A stretch of 64,000 bases of DNA from an uncultured Acidobacteriia bacterium (GTDB taxonomy: Bacteria > Acidobacteriota > Terriglobia > Bryobacterales > Bryobacteraceae): contig CAIVPR010000044.1 in NCBI GenBank assembly GCA_903907865.1, forward strand, positions 335,040 through 399,039. The letters run 5' to 3'. The number at the start of each line of letters is the position of its first letter. The stretch's first letter is position 1. Below are positions 1 to 12,400 of the stretch, piece after piece. A program made the translations under genes and the position numbers. Below the pieces are notes generated by a model. That model saw nothing but the letters and a program-made list of their open reading frames with translations. It was not told the origin of the DNA and ran no database searches.

Positions 1-573
1 CTCTATTTCGGACCTGACACGCCAGCTTACTACCTACTGCTGCCTTCGACCAAGCTCGAAACCCTGGTGACGGCGGACCTGGCGCTCGCCAAAGACCCTG
101 TATTCATGAAGGCTGCGGCACCGTTCTGGGACGCTCCGGGCAATACGCCGCCGTACCTGCGGATCGAGAGCACCCTGCTCCGCGCTTTCGAAGGCTACCC
201 CAAGCTGACCGTCCCGCCCGCCGCCACCAAGAAGGAAAAGCGCGTCTACCAACTGCGCCAGTACGTCTCGCCCACCAACATGGACCACGTCCGCAAGGTC
301 GAAATGTTCCACCACGGCGAGTTCGGCATCTTCGCCAAGGCCGGAGCCGCCAACGTGTTCTACGCGGACGCCCTGATCGGACCTCGGCTGCCCAGCCTGA
401 CCTACATGCTCTGTTTCCCCGACGTCGCGGCCTTGGAATCCACTTGGGAGAAATTCTCCGCCGACCCCGACTGGAAGAAGCTCTCCGCCGACCCGCAGTT
501 CAAGCTCGACCCGCCCACCGTCAACAATGTCACCAGCATCGTGTTGAAGCCGCTGGCGTGTTCGCAGGTCTAG
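1..573 (+). CDS. NIPSNAP family protein (5' end outside window)
   Basis: The frame is open from the first base, so the true start lies upstream; 190 residues are visible, ending at TAG 571-573. The last ~105 residues, beginning with the motif RVYQLRQY near codon 81, look like a NIPSNAP domain: a ferredoxin-like fold in which an 'E-x-R-x-Y' strand is followed by a helix (here HVRKVEMFHHGEFGIF), then a strand and the 'DPDWKKL' segment near the end. The part before it (LALAKDPVFMKAAAPFWDAP) resembles the first, degenerate NIPSNAP-like half common in exported soil-bacterial members. These proteins are small dimeric alpha/beta barrels of unclear substrate. The gene runs directly into a broken dehydrogenase remnant. 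The family call is fairly safe; the function is unknown. Confidence 0.8.
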   Translation, partial: LYFGPDTPAYYLLLPSTKLETLVTADLALAKDPVFMKAAAPFWDAPGNTPPYLRIESTLLRAFEGYPKLTVPPAATKKEKRVYQLRQYVSPTNMDHVRKVEMFHHGEFGIFAKAGAANVFYADALIGPRLPSLTYMLCFPDVAALESTWEKFSADPDWKKLSADPQFKLDPPTVNNVTSIVLKPLACSQV

Positions 574-1114
574 TGCGCCGGATCGCCGACATCCCCGCCA
601 TGGTCGGGGCCTAGGCGATCTCGATGCGCTGGTGAACAACGCGGCGGTGCTGTACTGCGACCCGGTCGAGGCCATCCCCGACGAGCATCGGCAGGAAATC
701 CTGACGGTAAATCTGGAAGCCCCGTCGGCATTGATCGCGGCTGCCGCGCCGGGCATGAAGGCCCGGAAGACCGGGCGGATCGTTAACGTCAGTTCCGTGT
801 CGGCCTTCACCGGGCACCCGGACCTCTGGTACGGCGTGACCAACGCCGGAATCCTGAACCTGACAAAGTCTTGGGCTCGCGCGCTCGGGCCGCACGGAAT
901 CCTCGTGAACGCCGTCGCGCCCGGCCCCACCCAGACCCGCATGTACGACCAACTGCCGCAATCACGGCGCGACGACGTCATGCGGGCCGTCTATTCGGGC
1001 CGCGTCTGCCAGCCGGAGGAAGTTGCCGCGGCAATCCTATGGCTGGGGAGCGCCTGCCCGGAGTATGTGAACGGCACCACGCTGGATGTGAACAACGGCA
1101 GCTATCCGCGCTGA
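574..1114 (+). pseudogene. Short-chain dehydrogenase/reductase remnant, 5'-truncated and frameshifted
   Basis: From GTG 632 the frame reads like the second half of a classical SDR: NNAA motif, the strand NVSSVSAF with the catalytic Ser, and the C-terminal substrate loop 'VNAVAPGPTQT'. Three faults show. The Rossmann first half with the TGxxxGxG cofactor loop is absent. Sequence that fits just before NNAA lies in frame 1 (RIADIPAMVGA, ending at TAG 613-615 of that frame... read as the codon after GCC) and then continues in frame 2 (LGDLDALVNNAA), indicating a frameshift near 600-616. The catalytic YxxxK reads YGVTN, so the Lys is replaced by Asn. It abuts the NIPSNAP stop, consistent with a deletion that fused the two loci. 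An enzyme made from GTG 632 (160 residues) should not bind NAD(P) normally. Confidence 0.8.
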
Positions 1115-1132
1115 CCGTGTCCAGGCCCCGGA

Positions 1133-2395
1133 TTACAGGAGCTTGAGTTCCTGCTCCACGGCGGCCGCGAAGGTGTCGACTTCCGAGACCGTGGTGTACA
1201 CGCTCGCGGTGATGCGGATGCCAATGTATTCATCATGCGGCACGTAGGCCGTGTAGATTCCATGCTTGGTTTGCAGCGCGGCGACGAGCTTCTGGGCGTC
1301 CGCACCCACAGTTCCGAACATGCCGATGCCGCACGACATCTCCGGGCTCGGGTTGTGCAGGATCTTCACCTTCGGATTCTGCGCCAATCGGTTGGCCCAG
1401 CGGTCCCGCAGATAGCGCAGCCGGGCGGCCTTGCGCTCGATGCCGATGTTCTCGTTGAAAGTGATCGCCTCGCAAATGGCGTCGTGGTTGGCCGAGGGGT
1501 GCGTGCCGACCTCCTCGAACTTGCGGATATCGTCGTCCTGCCGTTCCGAGGAGGCCATCAGCGCCCAAGTCTCCTTGATCCGCGACCTGCGCACATACAG
1601 AAACCCGGTGCCGATCGGGGCGAAAGTCCATTTGTGGAGGCTGACGCCGTAGTAGTCGCAGTTCAGGTCCGAGATCTTGAAGGGGAACTGGCTGAAGGCG
1701 TGCGCCCCGTCCACTATGACCGGGATTCCGCGCGCGTGGGCCATGTCGCAGATGCGGCGGATCGGGAAGATCTGGCCGGTGCGGTTGGTGATGTGGCAGA
1801 CGAGGATCAGCTTGGTCTTCGGGGTAATGGCCTGCTCGAAGCGGTGGTAGAGGTCGTCCATGCTCACCACGGGCACGGGGAAGGAGATCGTCTTGAGAAC
1901 GATGCCGTCGCGGCGGGCGCGCTGCTGGAAGGTGGTCAGCATGCGCGGATAGTCCTGGTTGGTGGTCAGAACTTCGTCGCCCGGCTTCAGGTTGACGCCG
2001 AGTTGGGCGATTTCGAGGCTTTCGGAGGAGTTGCGGGTGATGGCAATTTCCTCGGGGTCGCAGCCGGCTGCTTGGGCGATCATTCGGCGGGCAGCCTCCA
2101 CCTTTGCCTCCAGGACTTGGACCATGGTGTGGTACGGCCCTTGGTTGGTGTAGTCCATGTATCGCCGTTGGGCGTCCTGCACGGTCCGGGGCGCGGGGCT
2201 GGCGTACCCGTTGTTCATGTTGATTACCGTGCGGTCGGTGGTGAACTCGTTGCGGACGAGGGACCAGAAGTCCTCGTCGGTGGCGAATTCCTCGGGCGTG
2301 CGGCCTTTGGTGGTGCCGGCTGCGACAGCGCTCGAAATGGCGGACGCGGCAGCGGCGGTGGTGGCTGCGATCTGGAAAAAGTTGCGGCGGTTCAC
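1133..2395 (-). CDS. Exported aminotransferase class V-fold protein
   Basis: A 420-residue PLP-dependent fold-type I protein resembling isopenicillin N epimerase/cysteine desulfurase-like enzymes. The N-terminus has a twin-arginine signal (RRNFFQIA, then Ala-rich to about residue 26), so it is probably exported folded with its cofactor. Visible family residues are Asp229 in VDGAH (contact to the pyridine nitrogen) and the Schiff-base Lys255 in SLHKWTF, with TGFLYV following. The start is GTG 2395, supported by AGGAG six bases upstream. The substrate cannot be read from sequence; periplasmic members of this class are common in Acidobacteriota and Planctomycetota without assigned reactions. It is convergent with the SDR remnant and not obviously in an operon. 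Confidence 0.85.
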   Translation of the reverse strand: MNRRNFFQIAATTAAAASAISSAVAAGTTKGRTPEEFATDEDFWSLVRNEFTTDRTVINMNNGYASPAPRTVQDAQRRYMDYTNQGPYHTMVQVLEAKVEAARRMIAQAAGCDPEEIAITRNSSESLEIAQLGVNLKPGDEVLTTNQDYPRMLTTFQQRARRDGIVLKTISFPVPVVSMDDLYHRFEQAITPKTKLILVCHITNRTGQIFPIRRICDMAHARGIPVIVDGAHAFSQFPFKISDLNCDYYGVSLHKWTFAPIGTGFLYVRRSRIKETWALMASSERQDDDIRKFEEVGTHPSANHDAICEAITFNENIGIERKAARLRYLRDRWANRLAQNPKVKILHNPSPEMSCGIGMFGTVGADAQKLVAALQTKHGIYTAYVPHDEYIGIRITASVYTTVSEVDTFAAAVEQELKLL

Positions 2396-2560
2396 GGACG
2401 GTCTCCTGGGTTGGGATAAAGGAGCGTCGCGGCTCGAAAGCTACGCCCGCCACTGCAACGTGACGGGCACTACGGGGTCCATTCTATCAGCTACGGCTCT
2501 TGCCGGGTGAAGTAGGAGGCCGAAATGGGCTGGCACCTGCGCCACACCATGGGGATGCCG

Positions 2561-2992
2561 TCACGGTAACAGTTCGAGCGCTTGGGTCAGCCGGGGCCCG
2601 ACACGAATTGCCCCGAAATCGCGTCGGTCTATGGTCAACACCCGGTAGACCCTGCGGCGTTCAGCCACAGCCGCCACCATGGAGTCGACCAGTCCTAACC
2701 CGAGTTGAGAGAACCGCTCGTCCAATTCCATCGCCCGAGTCATGTCCGACGGAACCGGAGGTTCGTACTCATATCGGCTTGCGGAATCGAAGACCTCGGA
2801 CAGCAACGTCCTCATCGCGGCGCGCTCGGAGCGCACGAAATAGTCCACTTCGGCCAGGACCAAGCCAGGGACGATGACGGCGGAGGCCGAAACCATCACA
2901 CGCTGGTAGTCGGGAAAGCTCGGCTTGCCCGCCGTGGTTCTCGCGAGGGCGCGGAGGAGTCCGCCAGTATCCGCGATGACAAGCGGGATCAA
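2561..2992 (-). CDS. PIN-domain ribonuclease toxin (VapC-like)
   Basis: A 143-residue PIN domain, the usual VapC length. Acidic residues expected to hold Mg2+ are in place: Asp8 (IADTGG), Glu48 (LAEVDY), Asp103 (LVDSMVAAVA) and Asp122 or Asp125 (TIDRRDF). VapC proteins cut tRNA or rRNA and are neutralised by a cognate DNA-binding antitoxin. The ATG overlaps the stop of the upstream RHH gene by four bases (ATGA), typical of a translationally coupled antitoxin-toxin pair. The RNA target is unknown. Confidence 0.88.
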   Translation of the reverse strand: MIPLVIADTGGLLRALARTTAGKPSFPDYQRVMVSASAVIVPGLVLAEVDYFVRSERAAMRTLLSEVFDSASRYEYEPPVPSDMTRAMELDERFSQLGLGLVDSMVAAVAERRRVYRVLTIDRRDFGAIRVGPRLTQALELLP

Positions 2993-3216
2993 AGATCCAA
3001 GTCCCGGAAAAGCTCGGCCTCGTTTCCCAAGTTGGGATCGGTCGATTCAAACAGCATCGTCGAGGGCGGGCGACGCTCGGTGTAGTAGCGAGAGGCGACG
3101 GAGCGCAAGCCCGCCCTCACGAGGTCGGATGTGGAGTAGCCATCCTCGCGGGCCCGCTTCAGCGCAAGAACATCCTGCTGCTCCAGTCGGATCGTTGTCG
3201 AAACCAAGTGCGCCAT
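2989..3216 (-). CDS. Ribbon-helix-helix antitoxin (VapB/CopG-like)
   Basis: A 75-residue protein with a short beta strand (VSTTIRL), two helices (QDVLALKRAREDG, STSDLVRAGLRSVASRYY) and a flexible tail (SSTDPNL-type, ending ELFRDLDL) that should wrap the toxin. This is the layout of RHH antitoxins, which bind DNA as dimers through the N-terminal strand and repress their own operon. It precedes the PIN toxin with a 4-bp ATGA overlap. About 120 bp of non-coding sequence (3217-3339) lies upstream and should hold its promoter, but no clear -35/-10 was picked out. Confidence 0.82.
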   Translation of the reverse strand: MAHLVSTTIRLEQQDVLALKRAREDGYSTSDLVRAGLRSVASRYYTERRPPSTMLFESTDPNLGNEAELFRDLDL

Positions 3217-3339
3217 ATGCCCACGTTATCACGAGCCGAGCGGATTCCGGTCTACCCAGCCTCCCGGAACCGCACCAGCCGCCGATCCAGTTCAAACTCC
3301 TCGTTCGCCGCCACATTAGCGGGAAACTGCCCAAGGAGT

Positions 3340-4290
3340 CTAGGCCTCCGCACTGCCCCGCGCCAGCCGAACATCCCGCATCGGCGGCTGCCCGAACATC
3401 CGACTATACTCCCGGTTGAACTGGCTCGCGCTCTCGTACCCCACCTCGAACGCCGCCCCGGCCGCGTCGATTCCGTCCACCAACATCCGCGCCCGCGCCG
3501 TGTGCAATCGCATTTGCTTCTGGTACTGTAGCGGACTCATCGAAGTCAGCGCCCGGAAGTGGTGGTGCAGCGTCGAGACGCCCATCCCCGCCACCTCCGC
3601 AACCTCCTCCACCTTTACCGGACGGGCGAAATTCTCACGCAGCCACGCAATCGCCCTCGCGGTGCGGTGGCTCTGGTCGCCCAACGTCGCTATTGCACGG
3701 AGCCGCGCACCCTCCGGCCCCTGCAGCACCCGGTAGACGATCTCGCGCTCGATCAACGCGGACAGGAACGGAATGTCCCGCGGGGTCTCCAACAGACCCA
3801 CCAACCGGCAACAGGCATCCAGCAACACGACCGTCGTCTCCGCAGTTCCCATCGCGGGCCGGTCGGCATGCGCCGCGGTCGCCATCGGAATGTCCTCCCG
3901 GCCGAGCAACTCCCGCACCGTCGAAATCTCCAGCTTCAGCATCATCGCGAGGCACGGCGTCTGCTCGCTGGCTTCCAACACTCGACTCGCGATCGGCAGG
4001 TCCACCGACGTCAGCAAATACCTCGTTGCATCGTAGAAGAACGACTTGGTGCCGAGGTCGACCTGCTTCCGCCCTTGCGGGATCACGATCACGCTGGGCT
4101 CGTAGGTGACGGGGCAAGGAACGGTCGGCTCGGTGCGCCGGTGCAGCGAGAGGCGCGGCACCGGCGTTGCCAGCCTCTCTGCCGTGCCGACGAAACAGGC
4201 AATCCTCCGCGCCAACTCGGACCGCAGTTCCGTTAGCCGTTCCGCCTGTAGTTTCAGAGTGTTGAAATCGCCGTCCACATCTCCCAGCAT
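3340..4290 (-). CDS. AraC family transcriptional regulator with AraC_N/cupin_6-type sensor domain
   Basis: From the ATG at 4290 (MLGDVDGDF) this is a 316-residue regulator; the frame is open further upstream to 4338 but that extension looks non-coding. Residues ~25-190 match the AraC_N (cupin_6) type sensor with SVIVIPQGRKQVDLG and YLLTSVDLPI motifs. The C-terminal ~100 residues carry two helix-turn-helix units (KVEEVAEVAGMGVSTLHHHF; then FEVGYESASQFNREYSRMFG). In many genomes this subfamily sits divergent to an oxidoreductase it controls. Here it is divergent from the molybdenum hydroxylase genes, with repeat elements between them. Confidence 0.88.
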   Translation of the reverse strand: MLGDVDGDFNTLKLQAERLTELRSELARRIACFVGTAERLATPVPRLSLHRRTEPTVPCPVTYEPSVIVIPQGRKQVDLGTKSFFYDATRYLLTSVDLPIASRVLEASEQTPCLAMMLKLEISTVRELLGREDIPMATAAHADRPAMGTAETTVVLLDACCRLVGLLETPRDIPFLSALIEREIVYRVLQGPEGARLRAIATLGDQSHRTARAIAWLRENFARPVKVEEVAEVAGMGVSTLHHHFRALTSMSPLQYQKQMRLHTARARMLVDGIDAAGAAFEVGYESASQFNREYSRMFGQPPMRDVRLARGSAEA

Positions 4291-4326
4291 AGATGCACCC
4301 GCGGCAGAAACCCAGCGTTCTTTCAA

Positions 4327-4359
4327 CAGGCAAGACAATCAGGCAAGAGAAAGGCAGGA
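4327..4359. promoter_or_regulatory. Candidate AraC-type operator (direct repeats)
   Basis: Two perfect 9-bp direct repeats, CAGGCAAGA at 4327-4335 and 4340-4348, lie 13 bp apart start to start. A degenerate third copy, AAGGCAGGA, is at 4351-4359. They sit in the 120-bp divergent region between the AraC-type gene and the 2Fe-2S subunit gene. AraC regulators often bind direct repeats, so this is a plausible operator; the assignment is inference. Confidence 0.45.
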
Positions 4360-4410
4360 TCGTGCTACCGCTACGACACCCGAACGGCGTACTCTCTAAG
4401 GTAGAGGCCT

Positions 4411-4938
4411 ATGCCCACGATCACCGTCAATGGAAAAAAGCGGGACATCCAGTCTCCCGCCTCGACACCCCTCCTCTATGTATTGAGGGATGAACTCGAC
4501 GTCACCAGCCCGCAATTCGGATGCGGCCTCGCCCAGTGCGGAGCCTGCTCGGTGCTGCTGGACGGCAAGGAGATCCGCTCCTGCATCACCCCCGCTTCAG
4601 CGGCGGTGGGCAAGGAGATCACCACCCTCGAAGGACTGCCGGCGCGCTGGGCCAAGCAGCGGAACCTCATCGGCGCGGAGGCGGAAAACACCCTCCATCC
4701 CGTCCAGACGGCGTGGATCGAGGAGCAGACTCCGCTCTGCGGCTTCTGCCAAAGCGGCATGATGATCAAGGCCACCGAACTGCTGGAAAAGACGCCGAAT
4801 CCGACCGTCCCGGAGATCAAGGCGGCGTTCACGACTTCGGGCCCGTCGCCCCACCTCTGCCGCTGCGGCAGCTACTCGGCCATCGTCGAAGCCGTCCGCC
4901 ACGCCGCAACGCTAATGGCCAAGGGAGGCGCGCAGTGA
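4411..4938 (+). CDS. 2Fe-2S subunit of a molybdenum hydroxylase (IorA/CoxS-like)
   Basis: A 175-residue small subunit of a xanthine-oxidase-family enzyme, at the usual family length. The plant-type ferredoxin cluster is held by Cys38, Cys43, Cys46 and Cys58 (CGLAQCGACSVLL). The all-helical second cluster domain has Cys110, Cys113, Cys150 and Cys152 (CGFCQSGMMIKA and CRCGSY). It passes electrons from the Mo-pterin of the large subunit to an external acceptor. The large-subunit gene starts 11 bp downstream, so the two are co-transcribed. There is no FAD-subunit gene, which fits two-subunit IorAB-like enzymes using cytochromes or similar acceptors. Confidence 0.93.
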   Translation: MPTITVNGKKRDIQSPASTPLLYVLRDELDVTSPQFGCGLAQCGACSVLLDGKEIRSCITPASAAVGKEITTLEGLPARWAKQRNLIGAEAENTLHPVQTAWIEEQTPLCGFCQSGMMIKATELLEKTPNPTVPEIKAAFTTSGPSPHLCRCGSYSAIVEAVRHAATLMAKGGAQ

Positions 4939-4949
4939 GGAATCCCAAC

Positions 4950-9274
<4,325 letters not shown>

Positions 9275-9495
9275 GTGAGTTCCTCCGAGGTGGAGTATGC
9301 CTCACGGGGCCGGGAAAACGACCATGGAGCCCTTGGATGTTATTGATTTGGCGGCAAATATAATTTGTGACCGTGGCGTCGGGCAAGCAGTAAATCATGA
9401 CACGTGAGCCGGGGCTGAGGGCTTCCGGCCACGCAGACCGAGCTCCCAAGCGAGGCCTTCTTCCTCATCGTGTTTCCGTGTTCCTCTCTTCCAGA

Positions 9496-12400
9496 TCAAA
9501 AGCCTCCAGACAGCACCTTCGTCACATACGAGATCGGGGCATTGCTGGGATCAGTGAACTTCAGGGACACCGACACCGATGCTCCGGGAGCGAGAGGTGT
9601 GGTGGTTGCGGTGATATAGGGTAAGCCGGTGTAGCTGCCCGTGGGAACCACGCCTGTTTGACTGGTGAGCGAAACCCCGGCGGGCAGGCCCGTCAGCACG
9701 ATTTGGAGCGGTCCGGCGATGGCGGTCGCACCCGTGTTGGTGACGGTTAGTGTCGAAGTGTAGGTATTGGTAGCGCGGTTGAGGACCAAGCCTGTCGCAG
9801 TCGCCTTGATTTGGTTGGTGACGTCCACAGGCGGTGCTGGATTGACGGTAATTGTAGTCGTGGCGGTCCGGCTCGCGTAGTTGGTGGTGTCGGTCGGGGT
9901 AAACGTGACCGAGAGTGTTTGGTTGGTGCCGACCGAGAGAACCGTTCCCGACGCTGGAGTGTAGGCGAAGGTGCCGGGGATGCTGGCAGTCGCGTTCAGT
10001 TGGGTGGCCGAGAGGGCGGTGCCGTAGGTGATCGCGGTCGGGTTGGCCCAGGCGATTGTGGGGGTGGCCTTGCTCACGGTGATCGGCGCCGTGGCGGTTG
10101 CGGTGGCGTAGTCGGTCGTGTCGGTCGGGGTGAAGGTGACCGACAGCGTTTGGTTGGTGCCCGCGCTGAGGACGGTTCCCGAGGCCGGGGTGTAGGCGAA
10201 GGTGCCGGGGAAGCTGGCGGTCGCGTTCAGTTGAGTGGCCGAAAGGGCGGTCCCGTAGGTGATGGCGGTCGGGTTGGTCCAGGTGATGGTTGGTGTCGCC
10301 TTGTTCACCGTGATGGACGCCGTTGCGGTTGCGGTGGCGTAGTTGGTGGCGTCAGTTGGGGCAAAGGTGACCGAGAGTGTTTGCGCGGTGCCGACCGACA
10401 GGATGGTCCCCGACGCTGGCGTGTAGGCGAAGGTGCCCGGGACGGTGGCGGTTGCGTTCAGTTGGGTGGCTGAAAGGGCGATGCCGTAGCTGATCGCGGC
10501 CGGGTTCGCCCAAGTGATACTGGGTGTCGCCCTGTTCACCGTGATCGACCCCGTCGCGGTTGCGCTGGCGTAGTTGGTCGTGTCGGTTGGAGTGAACGTC
10601 ACCGATAGTGCCTGGTTGGTGCCAGCCGAGAGGACGGTGCCGGAAGCCGGGGTATAGGCGAAGGTGCCGGGGATGCTGGCGGTCGCGCTCAGTTGGGTGG
10701 CTGAGAGCGCCGTGCCGTAGGTGATCGCGGCCGGGTTGGCCCAGGTGATGGTCGGGGTGGCCTTGCTCACCGTGATTGTCGCCGTGGCGGTTGCGGTGGC
10801 GTAGTTGGCGGTGTCGGTCGGCGTGAACGTCACCGATAGGGTTTGGTTGGTGCCTGCCGACAGCACCGTGCCCGCCGCCGGAGTGTAGGCGAAGGTGCCC
10901 GGAACGCTGGCTGTCGCGTTGAGTTGCGTGCCAGAGATCGCGGTGCCGTAGGTGATGGCGGCCGGGTTGGCCCAAGTGATGGTTGGCGTGGCCTTGTTCA
11001 CCGTGATCAACGCCGTGGCGGTTGCGGTGGCGTAGTTGGCGGTGTCGGTCGGCGTGAAGGTGACGGACAACGTTTGGTTGGTACCCGCGCTGAGGACGGT
11101 GCCTGACGCCGGGGTGTAGGCGAAGGTGCCGGGGACGCTGGCGGTCGCGTTGAGTTGCGTCGCCGAGAGTGCCGTGCCGTACGTGATGGCGGTCGGGTTG
11201 GCCCAGGTGATGGTGGGGGTGGCCTTGTTCACCGTGACCGTCGCCGTGCCGGTTGCGGTGGCGTAGTTGGTGGTGTCGGTTGGGGTGAAAATGACCGAGA
11301 GGTTCTGGTTGGTGCCGACCGACAGGATCGTTCCGGACGCCGGGATGTAGGCGAAGGTGCCGGGAACGCTGGCGGTCGCGTTCAATTGGGTGGCTGAAAG
11401 GGCGGTGCCGTAGGTGATCGCGGCCGGGTTGGTCCAGGTGATGGTCGGGGCCGCCTTGTTCACCGTGATCGACGCCGTCGCGGTTGCGCTGGCGTAATTC
11501 ACGGAGTCAGTCGGCGTGAACGTGACCGAGAGTGTTTGCGCGGTGCCGACCGACAGGACGGTTCCCGACGCCGGAGTGTAGGCGAACGTGCCCGGCACAT
11601 TGGCAGTCGCATTCAATTGAGTGGCCGAGAGCGCGGTACCGTAGCTGATCGCGACCGGGTTGGCCCAGGTGATCACCAACGGCGCCTTGCCCAGCAGCAG
11701 CCGGACCTCGCTGCTTCCGTTCGCAACCACGGCAAGGTCGGCGCGGCCATCACCATTGAACTCTCCCGCAACCAGGGCAACTGGACTGGTTCCGGCCCCA
11801 AACGGGCTGTTGGCCATGGCGGTGAAAGCCCCTCCACCGTTGCCCAGCAGGATGCTCGCTGTACCGCTTCCCGAGTTCGCAACGGCCAGATCGGTCGCTC
11901 CATCGCCGTTGAAATCGGAAAGGGCGATGGCGGCAGGGTTGGAGCCAACAGTAGTGCTGGACGAATACGGGAAGGACCCGTAACCATCGCCGAAGAGGAT
12001 GGACACAGTTCCAGCCCCGTAATTCGCAACCGCCAGATCAGGGATGTTGTCGCCATTCAGGTCCGCCGCAACGATGAAGCGAGCACCGGTTCCCGCGGCA
12101 AACGGGCTGCCCGAGGCCTCGGTGAAAGCGCCCCGGCCGTTGCCCAGTTTGACCGTTACCGAGCCCGATCCGCTGTTGGATACGGCGAAATCGGCATAGC
12201 CATCACCATCGAAATCGGCGACCGCTATGGAGAACGGTGTCAAACCGGTGGCCTCGTCCGAGAAGTGGGAGAAGGAGCCATTCCCATTGCCGACCAAAAT
12301 CGAGACTGTATTGTCGCCGGAGTTGACGACCGCGAGGTCGGGCAGCCCGTCGCCATTGAAGTCCCCTGCCGCGACGTGACGCGGCTGGCTTCCCACCGAC

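Noticed and set aside
9275..9495. Terminator or small gene in the 221-bp gap below the giant gene
   Set aside because: No strong hairpin or coding signal was found; an AT-rich spot near 9350-9370 could be part of the SEC-C gene promoter but is too weak to call.
9826..11673. Regular repeats that might be a CRISPR array
   Set aside because: Units are 231 bp, coding and joined head to tail without unique spacers.
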